NCBI GenBank assembly: GCA_001599975.1
Contig: BCIO01000005.1
Location: forward strand, 2,714,508 to 2,778,507
Direction of reading: 5' to 3'
Source of the DNA: Cystobasidiopsis lactophilus
Taxonomy: Eukaryota > Basidiomycota > Agaricostilbomycetes > Agaricostilbales > Chionosphaeraceae
Length of the DNA: 64,000 nucleotides
Shown here one piece after another: positions 31,743 through 41,222 of this stretch. How positions within the stretch are numbered: position 1 is the first letter of the stretch; each line of letters starts with the position of its first letter. The translations under genes were made by a program, and so were the position numbers. The notes under the pieces are model-generated. The model was not told the DNA's origin and ran no database searches. It saw nothing but the letters and a program-made list of their open reading frames with translations.

Positions 31743-33310
31743 TTATAGCACGCGCCTGACCAGCTTCCAGAGCCTGTCTCTCCGCTGCCTTCTCCGCTGC
31801 TGCCCTTGCTTGTTTGAAGGCTGGTACAGAAATGATTTGCACTTCTTGGACGCTGTTCTCTAGATTGAGCACAAAGCTTCTCTGATGTCAAAGCAGAACG
31901 CCTACTTGAGCCCACGGTCGTGCCACTGTCGTCGGTGGACGTAGCCCCAGGAGCCGAGTCGGTTTCCGAAGAAGTGTCGTCGTCAGGAGGAGGAGAGGTT
32001 GTAGTAGAGTCCGAGCCGGCGCTGCTGGTAGCCGCGGCCTTGCTGGACGTGTTGCCACCAGCGCTCGTCGTCCCAGCGCCGTTGTTGGCACTGGCTGTCG
32101 TTCCACCCCCGCTGCCTCCGGTTTGGACAGACCCAGAAATTTCCGGCTCAGAGCCGCTGTCGGTCATCTTGCCGCTGCCATCGACAGCCAAGTTTTGATT
32201 GTTGTTGTACTTGGGGCAGCTGAAATCGGTTTTCGGGGTAGAGTCAGAGGGAGTTGTTCCGCCTTGAGCTTGGTACAGGATAGAGTTTCCAGGATTAGGA
32301 AAGACGAGGAGTTGCCCTTCCTTGGTCGTGCAGGCCGGATCCGCGGAGAAGATATTTGCAGTGAAAGCGGCCGGGGCGGAAAACCCTCCTCCAGAGCCGG
32401 TTATCGAGACCACGGCGCAGTTTTGGTACTCCTGACATCGTTTTCAGCCAAGCTTAAGCAATGAAGGTCGTATGCACCTCTCGGTTGCCGGACCAATTAA
32501 ACCAACTCCAAACAAAAAGGACCTTGTCGGCCTTTGGTGCGCCAGATGGGATAGGTCTGCAGCAAACTCAGAAATAGTCGTCCATCTATGCAGCGGACAT
32601 ACACTGAGTAGCTTAGGGTGGTGGGGCAGCCTCCAATCACGGAATATATGACCATGAAGGTTTTCCCGGAGTCGTAACTGGAACGGTCAAGTCAGAACAA
32701 GTCCCCGTTGCTCTTAAGATTCAAAAGGACCTCAATGCGAACTGACAACTCCCGCCTGCCTGTTGTTTGAATAGGCACGATAAGACAAGATGAGGATCTT
32801 CGACTTCATGCGGAGGTGGCGAGAGTGACCTACATGCGGCGCGCCACTAGCAAAAGGCGAAGGCCGTTCGGTACATACCTAGTAGCTGAACAAAGCAATG
32901 CAGCTCACCCGATGATGGTGACATCGACTTTGGAGCCGGCCGCATAGGACGCCACCGGGCTGGTGTCGGCCAGGTGGGCTAGCATTCCCACGCAGGGGTA
33001 GTTGGATCCATCTGCAGCCAGCGGGGACGTGTAGCTAGGAGAAAAGGCAGGCGAAGAAGAGATGAGCCACTCGCATCCAAGACTGGAATGACATTCCCAA
33101 TAGTTATTCACCTGTACTCAATAGGGCTGATGGGGGCCGGGCCATGCTGGCTACCTATTGGCGGAGGGACCGACATCCTTCGAGGAGGGGATCAGCATCG
33201 CCCAGGAAAGACGTGAAAGCCTCGAATGCTCACTCCATATGGGCAGAAACGGAAAGGCATAGTGATAACAGGCAAAAGAGCGTATTTAGTTGGACTCGTC
33301 GCAGAGGCAT
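31743..33310 (-). CDS. Secreted AA11-like lytic polysaccharide monooxygenase, second copy
   Basis: Exon 1 (ATG at 33,308-33,310) encodes a signal peptide MPLRRVQLNTLFCLLSLC... ending VSA, then His-Met, the mature copper-binding N-terminus. Splicing gives AHMDQHGPAPISPIEYSYTS, PLAADGSNYPCVGML and GSKVDVTIIG. A 17-base exon (32,830-32,846) follows, giving GAPHV with the second copper His, then GGGSCQFAL, SYDSGKTFMVIYSVIGGCP, VLFVWSWFNWSGNRE, EYQNCAVVSITGSGGGFSAP, ANIFSADPACTTKEGQLLVF and FSCPKYNNNQNLAVDGSGKM. A long Ser/Thr/Gly linker and a Lys/Arg-rich tail end at TAA 31,743-31,745, reached through a 53-base intron. Without that intron the frame would run on into the tail of THOC1, so the spliced ending is preferred. 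Chitin is the expected substrate class. Confidence 0.8.
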
Positions 33311-33644
33311 CAGGACATGGAGGTTACAGGTCAACCAGGAGGAGAGGGAAGCCTCAGAAGCCGTTTTTGAGGTCTGTTCGAGGACAGAAGGCATGAGCCG
33401 CAGCCGGTGGCGAGAAGAATTCGTTCCCAGTCTTCGCAAATTTCAAAACAGGTCTCAATCGGCAGGAGTCTCACAGACGAGCATGCAGGCAGGCAGAATA
33501 GGGCAAGGAGGACACGAACGACCAGGAGGAACTTCACTGAAAGCTGAAAGCCTCGAACCTAGAAAGCGCCACCGCAGGGCGCTGCTTGTGGTCCTCACGA
33601 CCCCAACCCCACCATGGAACTTTGTTTGCATCAAGCCATCAACA
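33311..33644. promoter_or_regulatory. Divergent intergenic region with upstream open frame
   Basis: About 330 bases between the monooxygenase start and a divergent gene. It should hold both promoters. An ATG at 33,614 opens a 24-codon frame that overlaps the ATG at 33,645 in another frame. It could act as an upstream open frame for the right-hand gene. Confidence 0.35.
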
Positions 33645-35280
33645 ATGGCCGCCACAGGTCGGGCGCGACGCTTCTCGCTTTCTGAAATGTCTGGCTCTTC
33701 GTCCCAGCCGGCGGACCCTGGCCAGGTACGCCTCTAGAGGCCCATTCCTTCAGAGTTCGAGGGATTTGGTAATGACGAAGGTCCCAAAGAGTTGCTCGCT
33801 CCGCCTGACCATCATGCAAGCGCCAAAGCAGCCCACTTCTCCTCTGCTCTCTCCAACTCCCAGCGGCAGCTTCCGTTCCAAATCGTTCAGCGTGGCGTCG
33901 CCTCGGAGCGCAGGCCCAGCCGCGCTGTGGAGCACGCTCGCGGGCGAGTCGCCAGCGCCGTCCCAGAGCATGCCTCGCACGCCCACGACTTTCTATTCCG
34001 CAGAGCAGGTGCTCGAAGAGATCAAATCCTCACAAGACGAACCAAATGAAATTAACGGCCTGGACGCAATGGAACAATGCCCAGACGACGTGAAGCTGCC
34101 CTACCGCGACCGAGCCTCGGAGGCCAGAGAGGTCTTCATGGATCCCGTCAACCAGCAGCTCTTTGATATGGTCAGTAGACGCTCTAATAGTTGTGAGCTC
34201 ATGGGTGATGTCAATTGGGAAACAGCTTCACAACGACCCCCGAACTTGGAAGAAGATTGACCGCATCCTTGCAATTAACCGTGATATCATGGACGATACC
34301 CAATGGATCTCAGAGCTCAAGTCAACCATCAAGCCACTGGGAGAGTCGCTTTGGGAGAGGTGCGTCGCTAAAGTTTATGTTGGGGGTCTCCCCACACTCA
34401 CGTCTTGTGATTGTGGAGCAGGACCCGCACTTGCCTCGGCATCGACTCTGAAGATGCTCATGTGGCTGGCGAGGACGAGTGGTTCAGCTCGCCCATCATG
34501 GTGGAAGCCTTCCTTGAGGGCGACCCGCTGCTGGAAGGCGATCGCGTGCGACGCAGCCCTCACGGCGGCTCCACCCAGCTGCCCTTCCCTCTTGACGACA
34601 TGCCCAGTAGCAGCCCATCCAAGATGTACAGGTCGGATTCGTTCGGCTCGACGCGCAGTACGCTTTGCCTGTTCTCTCTTACTGCCGGTATCCTTCTTAG
34701 AAAGCTACTTGGACAGGTCCCTTCATGATGGAATCCATTTCTGAGAGCATGCCAGTTCTGGAACCTCCCAAAAAGCTCGACTCGGCTCTACTGGCGGAAC
34801 ACGATCGGCGCGTCAACAATTCCTCCAAACGGTCGAGCTGGGGGCAGCAGCGCAAGCGCCTGTCCGTCGGTTCGGACATCGAAGCACTATCCGAAGAGCC
34901 AGACGAAGAAGGGGAGGACTCGTCGGCAGAGGCCCAACGTCTCACTCGTCGCAGCTCCCAACGCTCCGACATATCGACCTCGACCTCACCCGGCCGACGT
35001 CGCCTTCGTGGCCTCAAATTCACCGCCTGTACTCCATCAGAGCCCAATCCTACGCCTGGAACCCCCATACACACGACTTCCAGTTTCTTGTCCGTCAACA
35101 GCGCGCTCGCTGACGACGACTCATCCAGCATGGCTTCCAACGAGACGAACAGACCTCGCCACACGTAGGTTCTCTCCTTTTTGACAGACACTTTCTAAGC
35201 TTACATTTGTCTCGAGTAGACTCAAGTATTCCTTTGGTCAAAGCAACGCCAAAGGCCCAGTCAGCCTTCAGGCCTATTGA
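33645..35280 (+). CDS. Hypothetical Ser-rich fungal protein
   Basis: Multi-exon gene. The start MAATGRARRFSLSEMSGSSS is followed by a low-complexity Ser/Pro part (PTPSGSFRSKSFSVASPRSA). The best-conserved-looking core is EVFMDPVNQQLFDM joined to LHNDPRTWKKIDRILAINRD, IMDDTQWISELKSTIKPLG, ESLWERTRTCLGIDSEDAH and EDEWFSSPIMVEAFLEGDP. Then come RKRLSVGSDIEALSEEPDEE and Arg/Ser-rich stretches, ending LKYSFGQSNAKGPVSLQAY with TGA at 35,278-35,280. No signal peptide or membrane helix. RRFS, KRLS and RRSS patches look like kinase targets. I do not recognise the family; probably a cytoplasmic or nuclear regulator, which is inference. Confidence 0.65.
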
Positions 35281-35896
35281 ATCCCCCTAGACGACCCCGC
35301 TCATGACCTGTATATACGAACCCTTTACTCCCTCGAGACGTGCTACGAATGCAACTGTATCATTTTGGTTCTTTCTTGCTGGTGGACACCCAAGTCTTTG
35401 AGACCATCAGTGCCCCTCGCGCGCAGCGAGCAAATTCGCCACCCAGCATGCGTTTTTGTTCTCCCATCCCATGCCGATCTGCCTATGTTCAAGCCAGGGA
35501 ATGTGCTTGAGATGTCTCTATGAGCGACCTTAGGTGGCTAAAGAGGCTGGACAGCGGCCCGACTCAATCTAAAACCTTTCTTCTCCCGGCCTCGACTGAA
35601 TGCCCAAGATGACCGCCCTTTTCCGTTGTTGACTACAGCGCTTCCTTTTAGAACTTCAAACCATGGACTTTGGTTGACTGAAACCACAATTCAGTTTGTC
35701 AAGTGCCCTGCAGCCCTGCAGATGCCCTGGAAGACCTGGGAAAGGACGCACAGACTGTTTTGATGTCGCCGTCGCGCGAGATGTTCTCTGCCTCTTCTCC
35801 TTACTCGACCAACCCTTTGGAGTTTCGTTTCTTGGTATTTGTGGCTTTTTTCAGCATCTTTTACGACCTTTTTTACGACTCCGACGCTTGACGTTC
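35281..35896. other. Intergenic region of about 0.6 kb
   Basis: Separates two genes on the same strand, so it should hold the terminator of one and the promoter of the next. The pyrimidine-rich segment at 35,790-35,890 is typical of fungal leader regions. Single half-sites resembling the dyad motif (TTCGCCACC near 35,436; AGGTGGC near 35,531) occur but are not paired. Confidence 0.35.
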
Positions 35897-38880
35897 ATGC
35901 ACCGAGCGCTCCCGCCCAGCCAGCGCCCGTTTACGATATCCCGCCCAGCTTCCACCTGCAGCTCATCCTCCAATGCATCCTTGATATCGCTCTACCACGA
36001 AACTTACGAACCCCTCAAGCAGCACAAATCGTCCGACGACCTTCGCTCCCATCCCGCGACAACAATGCCGCCTCCATCTCTTTTGAAACGAAGCAAGAGC
36101 GTGACGCTGTTGGACTCCTTCTCGACCTCTAGAGTGTCAGAGGAAGCGCGCCTAGCACCCAGAGAAGCGCCCACCACCTCCAAGCAAGGCCTCTTCCGCA
36201 AGGCTTCCACCCTACGTACTCGCATTTCGACGAAGCGCAAGTCTTCCAACTTTCAAGTGTTTGTCGACACGCCTCAACCAGTGTCACCCTACCCACTCGA
36301 ATCGGTCCTCAGTCCATCCCTTCGCCAACCCAAAACGCCGCCAAAATCGAACGCCGTCCTCGCCAACGTCACGAACTTCAACGGGCAGGGTGGGGTTGTT
36401 GCGTCAAAGGGAGCTAGCCCAGGAAAGGAGACTTCCAAGTCTAAAGCGGCCAGCTGGCTGAAGTCCAAGTTGAAGCGCCACTCGAAAGAGCTGCATGGTG
36501 CGTTGTTTTTCCAATCTCGCGCATCAATAAGGCCGTCCATCTCATTAACACCGTCAATAAACAGCTCGCACAGAAGAGCTGGCGCCTTGGGCTACACAGA
36601 CCCCGCGCTCGCACACGACCAGCGATGCCAGCACGCCGTTCTCCGACCTGGTTCCTCGAGTGCCTCATTCAACGCCACTCTCGGAAAGTCGCTATGGCTC
36701 TTTGACTAAAGAACTCAACCGCAAGATGAAGTCTCTCGCTAGCCTTCGGTCGGCGAGGCCCGGCAACGCGCCGCCGTCGCCACCTACGGGCTCTCCGGCT
36801 TCTCGACCTTCAGGTCAGTTCTTTGATCGAAGGTCTCCATGACTCTGAGTTGGACTGAAAAGCGCACACTACAGCTGATATCCAAACGTGCCGCTCTGTC
36901 ACTAGCGAGCTGGCCTGCCTCGTTCACGACTTTTCGGATTTGGAGTCGGAAGACCAGACTGGCAGCGCTGTGCATGCAGATTTCGACGAAAACACACCGC
37001 CACGGCTGTCGCTCCCAGTCTTTGACAACGAGGAGCACGACTTGCAAGACCTCATCGATGCCGTCCTCGTCGCCCCCGAAGACTCTACCTCGGCCGGCAT
37101 TTCCGACACCCCGGCGTGCCGCGATCACCCATCGGAGTTGCTGTACGATGAAGACGACACTCGATCTACATTCGTTGGTGAATTCAGCACGGCGGCCGAC
37201 ATTGCTGCCAGCAACTTGCGCAGCGTTCTTCAGCAAAGCGTGTCCAGCAGCGCGGACAGCTTCCCTCGCCCTTCCTTTGATACCGAGAGGCCCAGCTACG
37301 AGACCAATCGGACAAGCCTGGATTCAGAGGAGGGCGGCACTTGGCAAGCGAAAGAGCAGGATTCGCACAGCATGCGGTCCAGCTTCCGCCACTATATGGA
37401 CATTGGCCGTCCAAGCGTAAGCACTGTGCCTCTTTGACGATCCCTTATTCTGAACTTCTGTCAGGTCGAAGACAAGATGCTGGGCGAGTCGCAGAGGAGC
37501 GGCGTCCGGCCGTTGATGACATCGCCTTCGGCCGGCTCGAGGTCCAGTTGGGCAACAGAACCCCCGCACTCGCCAATTTCTACCCATCAGGAGGACATGA
37601 CGGCTTCTTCTTTCAATTCCACCGCGACGCCCTGCCCAGGCTCCGCTGGCCTGCGCACCTCTTTGCACCGTTATTCCCTCGAAGTCAGCAGCATCGATAC
37701 TCGCTTTCTTGCGCCTCCTTCTCGGCGCCTCAGCACGACCTCCTTCGACTCAGACTCTAGCTCTCCCTGTCCTCGCCCTACGGGCAGGGTTCCCATGCTC
37801 ATCCAGAAACTTCCCCGGTCCGTGGCGGCTCTGCGATCTCAGTTCAGCAGTGGCAAATCGACGTCCGAGATCCCACCTCCCCCAGAACCTCAATCGAACC
37901 AGGACGACCTACCGGTTCCACCAAAGCGGCCACCCCGTCGAAACAGAGAAATCGTCTCACTGTCCAGCTACCGACGCAGCCGGACCGGCATGCCTGCCAC
38001 TCTGAGGCATTCAATGATACAAAATACGATCAAAGAAGAGAGTCCCTCAAAAGTTGGGACTGTCGAAGGTCCCGCTCCTACTCCAACCTCTCCCGCCACC
38101 GGCCTCCGCCCCAATAACGTCCAGACGGTCGAAGATCGCCTTCTTTCAAAGACAGCCGCTATGTACTCCTTTTGCAGGGAAGCTACCCGCGAGCTTGCTC
38201 TGTCGCAGGCCCGCTTCCACGACACCGCCGCTTCGGTTCACAGCCTGGTCAATTTCAAGGCCCCCGTCTCCGCTATCGACATCGCGCGCTTCATCATGAA
38301 CAGTCAAGACTCTTTCCGTTCCACTGCGCCCAAACTCAGCCCTTTGGACCCTTCTAACAACCGCTTCAGCTCTTACAGCGTTATGTCATCAAGCACTGCA
38401 TCGTCTTCCACCTCTTTGGACGATCGCTTCATTTCTCCTTTGCGCGATTCAATCATTTCCATTGATTCCAACGACCAGAGCATCATCAACGTCACGGCGC
38501 TTTCGCGGCGCAATCCTATGACCTCTCTCTCGCCCAACGTCTCCTCTCCTTCTCCAGCTCCTAATGATGCTAAAGGCCGCCACAATCCGTTCCAGAGGCG
38601 CCAGAAGGCTGTGGATTTGGCTGTGGCCAAGTTGGAGGGCAAGGTCAATACCGGAATGTCGTTCGGACGCCGCAAGAAGTCCAAGCTGCTGGTCAGCCAA
38701 GGCGAGGCCGAAGTCGAATGCGCCTTCCCATGCTTCTCTATACCCTTCGATGGTGCTCAAGAAATCACACAGGACGTCGAGGCCGATTTCCCGACCTCGT
38801 CCTTCTCGCTCTCGCTCTATCTTGCGCATCCGCTGAAGAGCCCATGTTTCTTTCTGTTCTGTTCGTACATAGAAACTTGA
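35897..38880 (+). CDS. Large Ser/Pro-rich hypothetical protein
   Basis: About 900 residues in five or so exons. Start MHRALPPSQRPFTISRPAST; then SLLKRSKSVTLLDSFSTSRV, FRKASTLRTRISTKRKSSNF and AASWLKSKLKRHSKELH; after an intron RYGSLTKELNRKMKSLASLR; then VTSELACLVHDFSDLESEDQ and EEHDLQDLIDAVLVAPED; then after a further intron EDKMLGESQRSGVRPLMTSP, LPVPPKRPPRRNREIVSLSS, EDRLLSKTAAMYSFCREATR and NPFQRRQKAVDLAVAKLEGK, ending ...FCSYIET at 38,880. The sequence is mostly disordered and very rich in Ser, Pro, Thr and basic clusters, with PPKRPPRR like an SH3-binding site. I do not recognise a domain. The exact C-terminus is doubtful because the last 60 residues could be read-through of an intron. 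Confidence 0.6.
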
Positions 38881-38908
38881 AATGGACATCAGACAAGCTC
38901 CTTGTATA

Positions 38909-38926
38909 CCTCTCTCTCTCTCTCTG
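38909..38926. repeat. CT dinucleotide run
   Basis: A short run of TC/CT repeats in the gap between the Ser-rich gene and IKS1. It is probably part of the pyrimidine-rich leader of IKS1. Confidence 0.8.
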
Positions 38927-39058
38927 CCGAAGAGTTCCCTTTGCTGCGCCTCCCCACTCGAAGGCCGACGGCGGCGTCACTGCATGAAGAAGCCCCATCC
39001 ACTCTTTCACCGCTCCCACCAACCGCTCTGAGGATTCTTTTCAATATCAAAAGCTGCC

Positions 39059-40966
39059 ATGGAGGTGGCCCTGCCAGCAGACTCGAGCCTGCAGCTTGTC
39101 GTCGCCCACGGTCGAACCCTGCTCTTCAACAAGACTTCCAAAGCTTTGACTCTCGTTGAGCCGCCTACGCATGCCGAGTTTTCTGTTTGCCCTTACTGCC
39201 AACAGTCTATTCCAACAACTCCCAGCCGTCCGCATGCTTCGACCTCAGCCACCAGCGCTGCCCCGCCGTTTGCCTCGACGTCCTCTCCCAGTCCCACTTT
39301 TGCCTACGTGCCTCCGGCGATTGCTCCAGCTGCGGGTGGCCGGATTCGACAGCTGACGCAGGACTACTCGATGGACTACTTTGAGGTCTTGTCGCGCTCA
39401 GTCCAAGGGTCTCCCGAGCCATCGCGACCTTCGACCCCGAATCCTGCAGGTGAGACCCTTTCATCCTTAAGCGCGGACACCATTGAGCCAAAGTATTGCT
39501 CAGAGAATGCGACACTCAACCCGGCGTCGTTCGTTCAAGGCTACTACGCTCGTTTCTTCAAAGAGCTGTAGGGTCTGGTCTACTTCGCGTCATTGTCTGA
39601 CTGACTTGCCACGAAGGAAACTGCTGGGGCGAGGAGCCAGAGGAACCGTCTTTCTTTGCGCCCATGTTCTTGAGAACCAAACCCTGGGGCATTACGCGGT
39701 GAAGAAGGTGTCCATTGGCGACTCGGCCAGGTTGCTCACCAAGACGCTGCGAGAAGTCAAGCACTTGGAAACACTACGCCATGTCAGCCTTCCTGGATTG
39801 GAATAAGCACATTGTCCGGCTGACAACTCTTGCTCAGGCGAATATTGTGGCCTACCACCACAGCTGGATCGAAATGCACGCCACCACCCAATTCGGCCCA
39901 GAAATCCCACACTTGTTCCTGTTGATGGAATACGCCAATGGTGGGAGTCTAGAGAACTTCATCGCACTAAGAAGAAACGCCTCCATGGCAAGCGGGGCCA
40001 GTTTGAAGGACCAGCTCAAGAAGCAATTCCGAGCCCGGCAGACGCGGTTGTCCATCGACGACCCTACCAAGGCCGCCATTCACTATCTTCGGCTCGACGA
40101 AATCTTATCGCTCTTCAAAGACCTGGCCGCAGGATTGGAATACCTCCACTCCCAAGGCATCCTGCACCTGGATCTCAAGGCCGATAACGTGCTCCTCCAT
40201 TTTGTGGACACCGAGACAGCGATACCCATCGCCATGCTGTCCGACTTTGGCAGCAGCGAGACGTCGGTGTACACCAAAGGCAGACTGCGAACTGGCGGAA
40301 CAGGCACACTGGACTACGTGCCACCGGAGGTGCTTCAAGTGGATAGGAGGACAGGGCAGCTTCGAGCGCTGGACACATCGACGGACCTGTGGGCTTTGGG
40401 ACTACTACTCCATTTGCTCTGCTTCTTCCGCCTGCCATTCCAGCAAGAGGAGGACATCGACCTGCTGAAGCAAGAGATTTCGAACTACCCAGGCTACCTG
40501 GCCTCCAAAACACCCCGGTTCGACATCCCCTTTGGCGTCGACAATCTCATGATGCGGCTGATCAACCGGGTGGCGACTGCCCGACCTTCGGCCAGGGAAG
40601 TGCTCGATTGCCTGGACCAGGTCTCTTTGAGTCCTCTTCCTGTGAGTCTCGCTTTCTCTAGGCTTGTTTGACTCACTGAGATGTAAACTGCATGTGTAGG
40701 CGGATGGCGCCTTGGTCAGACGTTCCAGCTCTCCGGCCACGATCGTTCCCCAGCCCGACCTCGTTCCCGAGACCGACCTAGCTAACGAAACGCCAGTGAC
40801 CTGGTACGAAGATGTGCTCAATGATCGGGCGCTTCGAGTGCGGGTCGCCTTTGGAGCAAGCGCCCTTCTAAAGGTGCGTCTGCATTCTCTCAGCCCAACA
40901 GCGCGCTCAAAATCATCTTCGGCCAGCTCCACCTTTTCTCTACATGTAATTCCGCCCTTCTGCTAA
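39059..40966 (+). CDS. IKS1: Serine/threonine protein kinase IKS1
   Basis: Fungal kinase of the IKS1 family. Start MEVALPADSSLQLVVAHGRT at 39,059. The family's N-terminal cysteine motif FSVCPYCQQSIP and the pre-kinase segment NPASFVQGYYARFFKEL are followed, across an intron, by the Gly-rich loop KLLGRGARGTVFLCAHVLE. Then come the catalytic Lys in HYAVKKVSIGD, NIVAYHHSWIE, the hinge LFLLMEYANGGSLENF, the catalytic loop ILHLDLKADNVLLH, DFGSSE in place of DFG-x, GGTGTLDYVPPEVLQ and TSTDLWALGLLLHLL. The catalytic loop has HLDLKADN rather than HRDLKPEN, normal for this family. The C-terminal end is unsure. The frame drawn ends at 40,966, but another frame after 40,890 encodes a hydrophobic tail that would suit the family's C-terminal membrane anchor. 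Confidence 0.88.
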
Positions 40967-41222
40967 CGCTCTGCTTGACCGAGATTGCGAGGTGAGCACT
41001 TCTGACGTCCAGTCATGCGCATGAGTCACTCTTTGCCCAGCCAACACGCCCTCGTTTCCTCGGCGACGACTGTGGCTTGCTGCTTGTTGTGTAAAGCTAC
41101 GAGCTGGCTGGGGCCCAGTGCACTTCTTGGGGCCTCCTTGCTCGCTGCAATGATGACCTCGTGACTTTGCCACGCGCCAAAGCTGATCGCGTCTCCTTGC
41201 CTAGGAGCCATCAGTCCTCCCA

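Noticed and set aside
31667-31872. Monooxygenase frame running on to 31,667 and overlapping the end of THOC1
   Set aside because: A 53-base GT-AG intron (donor GTAGGC, acceptor GAACAG) gives a Lys/Arg-rich tail ending at 31,743, without overlap and more like other family members.
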